The translations under genes were made by a program, and so were the position numbers. A DNA stretch of 64,000 bases. Origin: JAJDYQ01 sp965214035. Lineage in GTDB: Bacteria > Pseudomonadota > Gammaproteobacteria > JAJDYQ01. The notes under the pieces are model-generated. The model had not been told where the DNA came from and ran no database searches. It was given only the letters and a program-made list of their open reading frames with translations. The stretch spans positions 310,001 to 374,000 of the forward strand of contig OZ243932.1 of NCBI GenBank assembly GCA_965214035.1, given 5' to 3'. Position 1 is the stretch's first letter; each line of letters opens with the position of its first letter. This document shows, piece by piece, positions 26,993 to 35,602 of the stretch.

Positions 26993-28663
26993 TTAGGGCT
27001 TTCCTAACAACTCCCGTGCATGGGCCAGGCTCTGTTCGGTGACTTCTATGCCGCCCAGCATCCGGGCGATTTCCTGTGTTCGGTTTTCGGAGTCAAGGCC
27101 GATTGCCCTCGATTCGGTGCTGTTCTTTGTGCTGGTTTTGACGATACGAAAATGTTGATGTCCCTGTGCGGCCACCTGTGGCAGATGGGTGACGCACAGT
27201 ACCTGATGGCTATGGGCCAGGCTTCTCAATTCCCTGCCGACTATTTCTGCAACGGCACCGCCGATACCGCTGTCGATTTCATCAAAAATCATTGTCGGGG
27301 CTTCATTTTGGGTGGCGCATATCACGGTGATCGCGAGACTGATACGGGAAAGCTCGCCTCCAGAGGCAACCTTGTGCAGTGGTTTTAGAGGCTGTCCCGG
27401 ATTGGCGCTGACCATGTAATGAATGTTGTCACGGCCATGTCGGCTGATGGTGTGATTTTCTTCATCAAGCGATACCTCAATCGTAAACTTCCCTCCCTGC
27501 ATGCCGAGTTGCTGCATTTTATCGGTGACCTGACTGGAGAGGTTTGCGGCGGCGGTTAGTCTTTCCTGATGTAGTTGTTGGGATAGTCGAGTGTATTTCG
27601 TCAGCAATGCGTCATGTTTTTTCTGAAGCTCGAAGAGACCGGTCCTCGATTTGTCGATGGCAGATAATTCTCGATTTTTCTGCGCATAGTATTCGGGAAG
27701 CTGCTGCATGGAGATGCCGTGCTTTCTGGATAGAGCATGGAGTTTGGAAATCAGCTGATCGAGCTCCTCAGCGCGTTGCGGGTTGGTTTCCAGACTGTCA
27801 TGCATGTTCTGCATCTCATGTGTGGCCTCATCGGTCAGTACTGTCATGTCATTTAGAATTTCGAGGATTGCAGTAACATGTCGGTTATTGTGGCCCCGGC
27901 TGCGGAGATCGGCCATCAGGTCGGTAATACGGCTGTGTAAAGAATCGGAATCGTCCTCTTTAAGTCGCTGCACTGTTTCCCAGCTAAGTGATTTGAGGCT
28001 TTCGGCATTCAGGGTGGTTTCATGCTCGGTCAGCAGCTCCTTGATATTGAGCTGGTCAATGCTCAACGTTTCCAGCTCATCAAGCTGATAACGTAACAGC
28101 TCAATCCGTGCTGTGTTTTCCTGTACCTGATCAGTGAGATTTTTCAGTTCTTCTTCAGTTTTTTTCAGATGTATGGCAGTCAGGCTGACTGCCTCAATCA
28201 GATCCTGGTAATTTCCCGCAGCATCGAGGAGTCTGCGCTGGTAGCTGGCTTTTGTCAGGCTTTGATGTTCGTGCTGTCCGTAAATTTCCACCAGACTCTC
28301 ACTCAGCGTCTTCAGCGTGGTTAAATTGACGGCAGAATTATTGATAAAGGCAGTTGAGCGGCCTTCAGCCGTGATGACCCGACGGATATGGCATTCTTTA
28401 TCTGCATCCAGTGCATATTCCTGAAGCCATTTTTGTGCCGGGCTGTTGGCATCGACTGTAAAGCTGGCATTGATGATGGCTCTGTCACTGCCATGACTTA
28501 CGACTCCTGCATCAGCGCGGTTTCCAAGGGTCAGGTTCAAGGCATCAATCAATATGGATTTGCCTGCACCGGTTTCACCCGTGAGTACCGTCATTCCCGG
28601 TTTTAATTCCACTTCGGCTTCACTGGAAATGGCGAAATTCTGCAGATGTATTCGCGTCAACAT
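26993..28663 (-). CDS. recN: DNA repair protein RecN
   Basis: SMC-like ATPase acting in double-strand break repair. The 556 residues have Walker A TGETGAGKSILIDAL, the long coiled-coil middle (about 150-370), the signature motif VASGGELSRISLAI and Walker B TMIFDEIDSGIGG, then CVTHLPQVAA. It is downstream of nadK on the same strand. No clear LexA box is visible in the 28-base gap between nadK and recN, so any SOS control would act from further upstream. Confidence 0.97.
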   Translation of the reverse strand: MLTRIHLQNFAISSEAEVELKPGMTVLTGETGAGKSILIDALNLTLGNRADAGVVSHGSDRAIINASFTVDANSPAQKWLQEYALDADKECHIRRVITAEGRSTAFINNSAVNLTTLKTLSESLVEIYGQHEHQSLTKASYQRRLLDAAGNYQDLIEAVSLTAIHLKKTEEELKNLTDQVQENTARIELLRYQLDELETLSIDQLNIKELLTEHETTLNAESLKSLSWETVQRLKEDDSDSLHSRITDLMADLRSRGHNNRHVTAILEILNDMTVLTDEATHEMQNMHDSLETNPQRAEELDQLISKLHALSRKHGISMQQLPEYYAQKNRELSAIDKSRTGLFELQKKHDALLTKYTRLSQQLHQERLTAAANLSSQVTDKMQQLGMQGGKFTIEVSLDEENHTISRHGRDNIHYMVSANPGQPLKPLHKVASGGELSRISLAITVICATQNEAPTMIFDEIDSGIGGAVAEIVGRELRSLAHSHQVLCVTHLPQVAAQGHQHFRIVKTSTKNSTESRAIGLDSENRTQEIARMLGGIEVTEQSLAHARELLGKP

Positions 28664-28691
28664 GGTTTGGGGCCGTTAATATGGATGGGGG

Positions 28692-29573
28692 TCAGATGCT
28701 GTTCTGGGAGCCCCAGTGCAGTTTGGCGCGCAGGATATCGAAATAATCATAATTCACCGGATGTACCAGCCTGACTGGCTTGGCATGGCTTTTAACCGTG
28801 ATACGGGTGTCTTCTTCAAGGCGAATACGAGTTTGACCGTCTAGCGTGATCATTGAGTAGGTGACATCTTCGGTTTTTATGTGCAGTTCGATTTCACTGT
28901 CCGATTCGATGACCAGTGGTCGATTACTCAACGTATGGGGGCAGATTGGTACCAGAGTGATCGCCCGTAAGGATGGGTGAACAATGGGGCCGCCTGCGGA
29001 TAAGGAATACGCTGTCGAACCGGTAGGTGTCGCAATAACCAAACCGTCAGCACGATAAGCTGTAATGAAATTGCCGTTGATGCTGGCACCAAACTCAATC
29101 ATTCGGGCCAGTTCCCACTTGTGCAGAACTACATCGTTAAATGCCAGCAAGGTCTGCGCAGACTGGCTGTGCCCCGTCAGTCTGGTTTCAAGTAGAAAGC
29201 GCTCTTCAATATCGATTCGACCGCTTAGAAACTCCTGAAGCCGTGGTTCGATTTCCCCTGGAGAGACATCTGCCAGAAATCCAAGCCTGCCAAGGTTGAC
29301 TCCTAAAACAGGTGTTCCATAGGGCGCGAGCTTGCGGGCGGCATGCAGCAGCGTACCGTCTCCACCAATGACAATAGCCAGATCGCAATCTTTGCCGATC
29401 TCTTCGAATGATCTGGCCGGCAGACTGGAATTCCGGGCCTGATGGTTTGTGTGATGGATGCAGCAGTTTAGTTGATGGTCATGCAGGACACGGGTAACAG
29501 CATCCAGGGCAGGAGTAACCGACTGGTCATTTGGTTTCAGGATGATGCCGATATTTTTGAAGTTTTTCTGCAT
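28692..29573 (-). CDS. nadK: NAD kinase
   Basis: Phosphorylates NAD to NADP. The 293 residues contain the GGDGTLLHAARK motif, LGVNLGRLGFLADV, the NE/D region (AFNDVVLHK), TPTGSTAYSLSAGGPIVHP and LVPICPHTLSNRPLV. It is divergent from hrcA and upstream of recN in the conserved hrcA-nadK-recN layout. Confidence 0.97.
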   Translation of the reverse strand: MQKNFKNIGIILKPNDQSVTPALDAVTRVLHDHQLNCCIHHTNHQARNSSLPARSFEEIGKDCDLAIVIGGDGTLLHAARKLAPYGTPVLGVNLGRLGFLADVSPGEIEPRLQEFLSGRIDIEERFLLETRLTGHSQSAQTLLAFNDVVLHKWELARMIEFGASINGNFITAYRADGLVIATPTGSTAYSLSAGGPIVHPSLRAITLVPICPHTLSNRPLVIESDSEIELHIKTEDVTYSMITLDGQTRIRLEEDTRITVKSHAKPVRLVHPVNYDYFDILRAKLHWGSQNSI

Positions 29574-29607
29574 AAGTTCCTGATGCCGATACAGGTTAAA
29601 GGCAATC

Positions 29608-29652
29608 TTGACAATTTTTCATGGTAGTTGTAGCTTGTGAGCTTACCAAGCT
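29608..29652 (+). promoter_or_regulatory. hrcA promoter with CIRCE-spaced inverted repeat
   Basis: TTGACA (29608-29613) is a perfect sigma-70 -35 box; 17 bases on lies TAGCTT (29631-29636), a weak -10. Overlapping it is the inverted repeat AGCTTG-N9-CAAGCT (29632-29637 and 29647-29652). CIRCE, the HrcA operator, also has a 9-base spacer but longer arms (TTAGCACTC/GAGTGCTAA); this one does not match those letters. An autoregulatory operator is inference. It requires hrcA to start at 29675, not 29621. Confidence 0.35.
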
Positions 29653-29674
29653 GACTGATGAAAACCAATACTTG

Positions 29675-30730
29675 ATGACAGTTGATAAGGATACCGTTCC
29701 CCGGCTGGATAAGCGATCCCGGCATTTCCTCAAAATTTTGATTGAGTCGTACCTGAGTGAGGGGCATCCGGTCGGATCCCGTGCTTTGTCCCGTGATTCG
29801 GATTTAAGCCTGAGTCCGGCAACGGTGCGTAATGTGATGGCCGATCTGGAGGAACGTGGCTTTATTCGGTCGCCGCATACTTCATCGGGGCGCGTGCCTA
29901 CCATTCAGGGCTATCGCTTTTTTGTAGATAGCCTGCTGGCTGTAAAGCCACCGGACGAAATAGAGATCAATAATCTGCGCGATGAGCTGCTGTTGCCGGA
30001 TTTCGGCAGCAAGGCACTGATAGAAAAGGCCTCTTTTATGTTGACAGGTGTCACCAGTCTGGCGAGTATTGTCTCGATCCCGAAACCGGATAAGTCAGGA
30101 TTAAAGCACATTGAATTTATCCCCCTTAACCATCGGCGGGTGCTGGTGGTCATGGTGATTGGTAACGATGAAGTGCAGAATCGTATTATCCATGTTGACC
30201 GGGAATTTACTCAGTCGGATTTTACCGAATTTGCGAACTATCTGAATAGTCGTCTCGATGGACAGCAGGAGTTCCCGACTATACGCGACGAAATTATTCA
30301 GGAAATGAAGGCAGCTCGCGAACATGTCAACAGCATGATGATTAATGCTATTCGAATGGCCGAGCAGGCTATGCAGGACGATACCCCGGGGGATTATGTG
30401 TTGACGGGTGAAACCAAACTGATGGACTTTGCTGATGTGGTCAATCTCGACAAATTAAAGCATCTTTTTGAGGCGTTTCATCAGAAGCAGGAAATACTTA
30501 AGCTGCTTGATCGTTGTGCTGAAGCCGATGGCATTCAGATTTTTATCGGTAATGAGTCGGGCTATGATGTACTCGAAGAATGGAGTGTAGTGACTGCGCC
30601 ATATTCAATAGATGGCAATCATGTCGGTGTGCTTGGAGTCATAGGTCCTACCCGTATGGCATATGATCGTATTATCCCGATTGTGGATATTACGGCGCGT
30701 CTGCTCGGATTGGCGCTGAAAGCCGACTGA
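29675..30730 (+). CDS. hrcA: Heat-inducible transcription repressor HrcA
   Basis: Repressor of chaperone genes, with GroEL feedback, binding CIRCE in most bacteria. The 351 residues from the ATG at 29675 include the N-terminal winged helix (LIESYLSEGHPVGSRALSRDSDLSLSPATVRNVMADLEERG, FIRSPHTSSGRVPT, GYRFFVDSLL) and a long GAF-like C-terminus (IQIFIGNESGY, VGVLGVIGPTRMAYDRIIPIVD). The frame is open from an ATG at 29621, but the added residues are not family-like and would overlap the promoter. It leads grpE-dnaK-dnaJ. HrcA is uncommon in enterics, a taxonomic hint. Confidence 0.95.
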   Translation: MTVDKDTVPRLDKRSRHFLKILIESYLSEGHPVGSRALSRDSDLSLSPATVRNVMADLEERGFIRSPHTSSGRVPTIQGYRFFVDSLLAVKPPDEIEINNLRDELLLPDFGSKALIEKASFMLTGVTSLASIVSIPKPDKSGLKHIEFIPLNHRRVLVVMVIGNDEVQNRIIHVDREFTQSDFTEFANYLNSRLDGQQEFPTIRDEIIQEMKAAREHVNSMMINAIRMAEQAMQDDTPGDYVLTGETKLMDFADVVNLDKLKHLFEAFHQKQEILKLLDRCAEADGIQIFIGNESGYDVLEEWSVVTAPYSIDGNHVGVLGVIGPTRMAYDRIIPIVDITARLLGLALKAD

Positions 30731-30775
30731 AGTCAATTCTCCCTGTGCCCTGTTTTTTCTCTTGCTGCGGTTGCG

Positions 30776-30781
30776 TATAAT
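30776..30781 (+). promoter_or_regulatory. Candidate -10 box upstream of grpE
   Basis: A perfect TATAAT lies 31 bases before the first possible grpE ATG and 73 before the preferred start. The -35 position 17 bases upstream is a run of T and matches poorly. A separate sigma-70 start for grpE is possible; read-through from hrcA is equally so, since the gap is small. Confidence 0.4.
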
Positions 30782-30853
30782 GCGCCACCGTTTTCAAGTC
30801 GTTATGAGGTAATGATTCAAGCTATGTCAAATGAGCGCAATACAGGAGAAAAT

Positions 30854-31441
30854 ATGCATGAAGCATCGGTGATGAACGATGAACCAGAAGGTGTTGCACA
30901 GCCCGAGACAATCGGTGAGGAGGCACAACGGGATGCTGTGCCGACCGAAGCCTCACAAGTAAACATAGAGTCGCTTCAAGAGGCGCTCGAAGAAGCCAAT
31001 CGGCAGGCATCGGATAACTGGGACAGGTTTATGCGGGCGCAGGCTGAGCTGGACAATGTGCAAAAACGTAACAAGCGTGATCTGGAAAATGCGCACAAAT
31101 TCGCGCTGGAAAAATTCGTCATCGATTTGCTGGCAGTGCGTGACAGTCTGGAGATGGGGCTGGCTCATACAAAGGACGAAGATGTTGACCCGGACAAGCT
31201 CAGGGAAGGCAGTGAGCTGACCCTGCGTATGCTGATGCAGGTGATGGAAAAGTTTAGTGTTGATGAGATAGACCCTGCCGGCGAGGCATTTGATCCGAAA
31301 GTGCACGAGGCGGTCGCGATGGTGCCTTCTGCCGAGGTTGAACCAAACAGCGTCCTGGAAGTTCATCAGAAAGGTTATCTTCTCAATGATCGTTTAATCA
31401 GGCCGGCACGTGTGGTTGTGGCAAAATCGCCGGATCAATAA
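30854..31441 (+). CDS. grpE: Nucleotide exchange factor GrpE
   Basis: Releases ADP from DnaK. The protein has an acidic, disordered N-terminus, a long helix (LQEALEEANRQASDNWDRFMRAQAELDNVQKRNKRDLENAHKFA by motif) and the C-terminal beta-wing (FSVDEIDPAGEAFDPKVHEAV to VLEVHQKGYLLNDRLIRPARVVV). An AGGAG at 30844-30848 sits 5 bases before the ATG at 30854 (195 residues). An upstream in-frame ATG at 30812 has only a short GAGG close to it. Placed between hrcA and dnaK. Confidence 0.94.
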   Translation: MHEASVMNDEPEGVAQPETIGEEAQRDAVPTEASQVNIESLQEALEEANRQASDNWDRFMRAQAELDNVQKRNKRDLENAHKFALEKFVIDLLAVRDSLEMGLAHTKDEDVDPDKLREGSELTLRMLMQVMEKFSVDEIDPAGEAFDPKVHEAVAMVPSAEVEPNSVLEVHQKGYLLNDRLIRPARVVVAKSPDQ

Positions 31442-31455
31442 TTTTCATTGCATAA

Positions 31456-31484
31456 CTTGAAATAAAGTGTGCCAGACCCAAGTT
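31456..31484 (+). promoter_or_regulatory. Sigma-32-type heat-shock promoter of dnaK
   Basis: CTTGAAA (31456-31462) and CCCAAGTT (31477-31484) are separated by 14 bases, close to the sigma-32 consensus CTTGAAA-N(11-16)-CCCCATnT. Six of eight positions match in the -10. It lies 52 bases before the dnaK ATG. No CIRCE is visible in this gap. Confidence 0.65.
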
Positions 31485-31535
31485 TGCCGGATAACCCCGT
31501 TACCAATAGAGACTTAATTTCAGGAGATTTAATTC

Positions 31536-33461
31536 ATGGGAAAAATCATCGGAATCGACCTTGGAACCACCAATTCCTGTGTAGCCGTGCTAGAGGGAGG
31601 TGAGCCCAGGGTCATCGAAAATGCGGAGGGTGAGCGTACCACGCCTTCAATCGTCGCTTATGCGGATGATAACGAGCTTCTGGTCGGGCAGCCGGCCAAG
31701 CGTCAGGCGGTAACCAATCCGAAAAATACGCTCTATGCGATCAAACGTTTGATTGGACGTCGCTTTGAGGAAGGCGAGGTGCAAAAAGATATTGACCTTG
31801 TGCCTTATACCATCATCAAGGCCGACAACGGTGATGCCTGGATCGAGGTAAATGGTGATAAAATGGCACCGCCTGAAATATCGGCCCGGGTTCTTATCAA
31901 GATGAAAAAGACAGCCGAAGACTATCTGGGTGAACCGGTTACAGAGGCCGTGGTAACGGTACCCGCTTACTTCAATGACTCCCAGCGTCAGGCAACCAAG
32001 GACGCTGGCAAGATTGCCGGCCTTGAGGTAAAGCGTATTATCAACGAACCCACCGCGGCCGCGCTTGCCTATGGTATGGATAAAAAGCATGGCGATAAGA
32101 CTGTCGCAGTATATGACCTTGGTGGTGGTACGTTTGATGTATCTATTATTGAAATAGCCGAAGTTGATGGTGAACATCAGTTTGAAGTGTTGGCAACCAA
32201 CGGTGATACTTTTCTCGGCGGTGAGGACTTTGATAATCGTCTGATGGATTATCTGGTTGGAGAATTCAAGAAGGAGCAGGGTGTTGATCTGGCTAATGAT
32301 CCTTTGGCACTGCAGCGACTTAAGGAGGCTGCCGAAAAAGCCAAGATTGAACTGTCATCGGCGCAGCAAACCGAGTTGAATCTACCTTATATTACTGCCG
32401 ATGCCTCAGGTCCGAAGCACATGAACCTGAAGATTACACGTGCCAAGCTGGAGTCGCTTGTTGAGGAACTCATCACACGCAGTATCGAGCCCTGTAAGAC
32501 GGCACTTAATGACGCTGGATTGTCAGCTTCGGAGATTGATGACGTGATCCTTGTCGGTGGGCAGACCCGTATGCCGAAAGTGCAGGATGCGGTTAAAAAC
32601 TTCTTTGGCAAAGAACCACGTAAAGATGTAAACCCGGATGAGGCTGTTGCGATCGGAGCGGCAATTCAGGGAGGGGTGCTGGGTGGTGATGTCAAAGATG
32701 TCCTGCTGCTGGATGTGACACCTCTGAGTCTGGGGATTGAGACCATGGGTGGGGTAATGACCCGGCTGATTGATAAAAACACAACTATTCCAACCAAGGC
32801 GCAGCAGGTATTTTCAACGGCGGAGGATAACCAGACTGCCGTAACCGTGCATGTCCTGCAGGGCGAGCGTGAAATGGCTGCAGGAAATAAATCTCTGGGC
32901 CGTTTTGATTTAAGTGATATACCGCCTGCACCTCGTGGTGTTCCACAGATTGAGGTGACATTTGATATTGACGCGAACGGTATTTTGAATGTTTCCGCTA
33001 AGGATAAGGCCACGGGTAAGCAGCAATCTATCGTGATAAAGGCATCTTCCGGGTTGAGTGACGAGGAAGTCGATTCCATGGTCAGAGATGCCGAGTCACA
33101 TGCCGAAGAAGATCGTAAGGTGCGTGAACTTGTCGATACCCGTAACGCGGCTGACAGCATGATCCATGCAACCAGAAAGTCTATGAACGAATTGGGCGAC
33201 AAGATCGATGCCGGAGAAAAGGACGGCCTTGAAAAAGCAATGACCGATCTTGAGGAGGCCATGAAAGGAGATAACAAGGATACTATCGAGTCGAAAACGG
33301 CAGTATTAACGGAGTTATCCGGCAAGCTGGCTGAGAAGCTGTACAACCAGTCAGGCGATTCTGAAGATACTGCTGGAGCAAAGGGCACCAGCTCAGCGGG
33401 TAGCGACGATGCAGTTGACGCAGAGTTTGAAGAAATTGATGAAGACAAGAAGGCCGGCTGA
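31536..33461 (+). CDS. dnaK: Chaperone DnaK (Hsp70)
   Basis: ATP-dependent Hsp70 chaperone. The 641 residues include GIDLGTTNSCVAVLEGG, NEPTAAALAYG, VYDLGGGTFDVSI and VGGQTRMPKVQ in the ATPase domain, the linker DVLLLDVTPLSLGIE, the substrate domain, and the acidic C-terminal lid ending in EEIDEDKKAG. An AGGAG precedes the ATG. A good sigma-32 promoter lies immediately upstream and a large hairpin follows. It is separated from dnaJ by an unrelated sulfotransferase gene. Confidence 0.99.
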   Translation: MGKIIGIDLGTTNSCVAVLEGGEPRVIENAEGERTTPSIVAYADDNELLVGQPAKRQAVTNPKNTLYAIKRLIGRRFEEGEVQKDIDLVPYTIIKADNGDAWIEVNGDKMAPPEISARVLIKMKKTAEDYLGEPVTEAVVTVPAYFNDSQRQATKDAGKIAGLEVKRIINEPTAAALAYGMDKKHGDKTVAVYDLGGGTFDVSIIEIAEVDGEHQFEVLATNGDTFLGGEDFDNRLMDYLVGEFKKEQGVDLANDPLALQRLKEAAEKAKIELSSAQQTELNLPYITADASGPKHMNLKITRAKLESLVEELITRSIEPCKTALNDAGLSASEIDDVILVGGQTRMPKVQDAVKNFFGKEPRKDVNPDEAVAIGAAIQGGVLGGDVKDVLLLDVTPLSLGIETMGGVMTRLIDKNTTIPTKAQQVFSTAEDNQTAVTVHVLQGEREMAAGNKSLGRFDLSDIPPAPRGVPQIEVTFDIDANGILNVSAKDKATGKQQSIVIKASSGLSDEEVDSMVRDAESHAEEDRKVRELVDTRNAADSMIHATRKSMNELGDKIDAGEKDGLEKAMTDLEEAMKGDNKDTIESKTAVLTELSGKLAEKLYNQSGDSEDTAGAKGTSSAGSDDAVDAEFEEIDEDKKAG

Positions 33462-33497
33462 GCCGGCTGAATCAGGATCTGAAATTGTCTGTGTCTG

Positions 33498-33542
33498 GCA
33501 GAAGCAGTTGCTGATGAGCAATGTTACCAACTGCTTTTCTGC
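33498..33542 (+). terminator. Hairpin after dnaK
   Basis: GCAGAAGCAGTTG (33498-33510) pairs with CAACTGC-TT-TTCTGC (33528-33542), a stem of 13 pairs with a 2-base bulge, closing a 17-base loop. There is no long T run after it, only TTTTC within the right arm, so it may attenuate rather than end transcription. It would lower expression of the sulfotransferase and dnaJ behind dnaK. Confidence 0.55.
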
Positions 33543-33560
33543 TATAACACAGAGTTTTTC

Positions 33561-34379
33561 ATGGTTATCTCGCATAAGTTAAGGCTAATATATTTTAAGC
33601 TCTATAAGGTCGCAGGTTCATCGTTTGAGGCCGCTCTTTCCAAATACTGTGGAGAGCATGATATCGTACCAATGGGTAGTGATCACTCAAGTGCATCAAC
33701 GATAAAATCTCTCGTATCGCCCGATATTTGGAATGACTACCTGAAGGTATGTTCCGTTCGCGATCCTTATGATCAATGTATCTCTGAGTATTTTTTTACG
33801 AAGGATGCTTTTAAGAAATCAGGCCGTCATTACTCTTTGATGACTTATTCCTTCCCATGTTTTATAAGGTATAAATATGTTATTGGTAGGCTTCTAGATA
33901 ATATGGAAATGTTGCATGTGGATGGGAAAATAGCCGCTGATTTTTTGATTAGATTTGAACATATTGATGAGGATATTGAAAAACTGGAGAGGAAGATAGA
34001 TTGTCCGGGTTTGCTGCGAGCGTTTCAAGGTTTTAAAGAAAAAAGTAATTTACGCCCTAGTAAAGGGGCATCCGTCATTGAAATGTTCTCTAAATATCCA
34101 GCGGAGAAGTTAATAATAGATTCCTTCATGTATGAAAATATAAACAGACTGGAATACATAAGGGAATATTGGCCAGCTTATAAGGCCAAATTAGATTTGG
34201 CTATCGGAGATAATGATAATCTGGCTTCAAAAGGGAAACCTAAATTATCATTATTTTTGATGTTTTTACGATATGTTTATAAGTTGGGAGAAGCCATAGA
34301 TATACAGCGTTTTGTGCCTGTGAAAGTACGTCGTGCGATAGGGTATTTTATTCAGTGGTTAGTTATGCTTACAAAGTAG
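33561..34379 (+). CDS. Sulfotransferase family protein
   Basis: Predicted PAPS-dependent sulfotransferase. Residues 12-24 (FKLYKVAGSSFEA) match the 5'-phosphosulfate loop, with K16 and S20-S21. CSVRDPYDQCISEYFF matches the 3'-phosphate motif, with R and S in the expected order. This is the layout of carbohydrate sulfotransferases of the Sulfotransfer_2 type. The 272 residues have no signal peptide and end in a hydrophobic segment (AIGYFIQWLVMLTK). The gene is markedly AT-rich compared with dnaK and dnaJ and splits that pair, suggesting acquisition. The acceptor, probably a surface glycan, is not known. Confidence 0.65.
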   Translation: MVISHKLRLIYFKLYKVAGSSFEAALSKYCGEHDIVPMGSDHSSASTIKSLVSPDIWNDYLKVCSVRDPYDQCISEYFFTKDAFKKSGRHYSLMTYSFPCFIRYKYVIGRLLDNMEMLHVDGKIAADFLIRFEHIDEDIEKLERKIDCPGLLRAFQGFKEKSNLRPSKGASVIEMFSKYPAEKLIIDSFMYENINRLEYIREYWPAYKAKLDLAIGDNDNLASKGKPKLSLFLMFLRYVYKLGEAIDIQRFVPVKVRRAIGYFIQWLVMLTK

Positions 34380-34451
34380 TGTGGTTCTATACTATGACCA
34401 TTTCAGGCAATGTTGGACTTTTGGGTTATATCATTTATTGAAGAGCAACTG

Positions 34452-35588
34452 ATGTCCAAACGTGATTACTATGAGGTGCTCGGTATTGATCGAAATATCA
34501 ATGACCGAGACTTGAAAAAAGCCTATCGTCGTATGGCCCAGAAGTATCATCCGGATCGCAACTCTGGTGATGCCGAGGCGGAGATGCGTTTCAAGGAAGC
34601 CAAGGAAGCATATGAAATACTCAGTGATCCACAGAAACGTGCGGCATATGACCAGTTCGGACATGCTGGTGTTGAGTCATCAGCGGGTGGTGGCCCTGGG
34701 GAGGGCAGGGGGTTCGAGGATATTTTTGGTGATGTTGGCGATGTCTTCAGTGATATTTTTGGCGGTGGGCATGGCAGGCGTCATGGTAATGCTTATCGTG
34801 GTGCCCATCTGCGTTACTCAATGCAGTTGTCTCTGGAAGAAGCTGTTGCAGGTATCAGAAAAAATATCAAGATTCCGGCCAGAGTGAAATGTGGCGTATG
34901 TAATGGTTCTGGTGCCCGTAAAGGAACGACTCCCAAAGTCTGTGAAACCTGCCAGGGGCATGGTCAGGTGCGTATGCAGCAGGGATTTTTCTCTGTTCAG
35001 CAAACATGTCCTGCCTGCCGTGGCAAGGGCAGTGTGATTACCGATCCTTGTGTGTCCTGCCATGGCAGTGGCAAAGTTGAGCAAACCAAGACGTTGTCCG
35101 TAAAAATTCCTGCCGGGGTAGATACCGGTGATCAAATTCGATTGGCTGGCGAAGGTGATGCCGGAAAGCAGGGTGGTCCGCCGGGTGATTTGTATGTCGA
35201 GGTTTCGGTAATACCGCATCCTATTTTTGCCCGTCAGGGTAGTGACCTGTATTGTGAAGTGCCTATCAGTTTTGCCACGGCAGCCCTGGGTGGTGAACTC
35301 GAAGTACCGACTTTGGCTGGAAGAGTTAATCTGAAAATTCCCCGAGAGACACAAAGCGGTAAACTATTTCGTGTTCGGGCAAAGGGAGTCAAGCCTGTTC
35401 GTGGTGGTCCGGTTGGGGATTTGCTGTGCCGTGTCCATATTGAGACGCCTGTCAACCTGACAGCAAGGCAAAAGGAAATGCTCAAGGAGTTTGAATCTAC
35501 CTTGAGTGAGGGTGGCAAAGGCCATAGCCCGAAAACACATTCCTGGCTTGACGGAGTCAAGGATTTCTTTGAGAGTTTTACCGACTGA
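34452..35588 (+). CDS. dnaJ: Chaperone DnaJ (Hsp40)
   Basis: Stimulates DnaK ATPase and delivers substrates. The 378 residues from the ATG at 34452 have the J domain with YHPDRN, a glycine-rich linker, four zinc-finger repeats (CGVCNGSGA, CETCQGHGQ, CPACRGKGS, CVSCHGSGK) and the C-terminal domain. The frame is open from 34410, but the J domain begins at 34452. It is separated from dnaK by the sulfotransferase, so it may rely partly on its own promoter. Confidence 0.98.
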   Translation: MSKRDYYEVLGIDRNINDRDLKKAYRRMAQKYHPDRNSGDAEAEMRFKEAKEAYEILSDPQKRAAYDQFGHAGVESSAGGGPGEGRGFEDIFGDVGDVFSDIFGGGHGRRHGNAYRGAHLRYSMQLSLEEAVAGIRKNIKIPARVKCGVCNGSGARKGTTPKVCETCQGHGQVRMQQGFFSVQQTCPACRGKGSVITDPCVSCHGSGKVEQTKTLSVKIPAGVDTGDQIRLAGEGDAGKQGGPPGDLYVEVSVIPHPIFARQGSDLYCEVPISFATAALGGELEVPTLAGRVNLKIPRETQSGKLFRVRAKGVKPVRGGPVGDLLCRVHIETPVNLTARQKEMLKEFESTLSEGGKGHSPKTHSWLDGVKDFFESFTD

Positions 35589-35602
35589 TCGGAGAATCAA
35601 AT

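Noticed and set aside
29621..29674. Earlier start for hrcA at 29621
   Set aside because: The extra 18 residues do not match the family and would put the promoter and the inverted repeat inside the coding region.
30731..30811. CIRCE operator before grpE
   Set aside because: No TTAGCACTC-N9-GAGTGCTAA or close variant can be found in this gap; only a TATAAT is seen.
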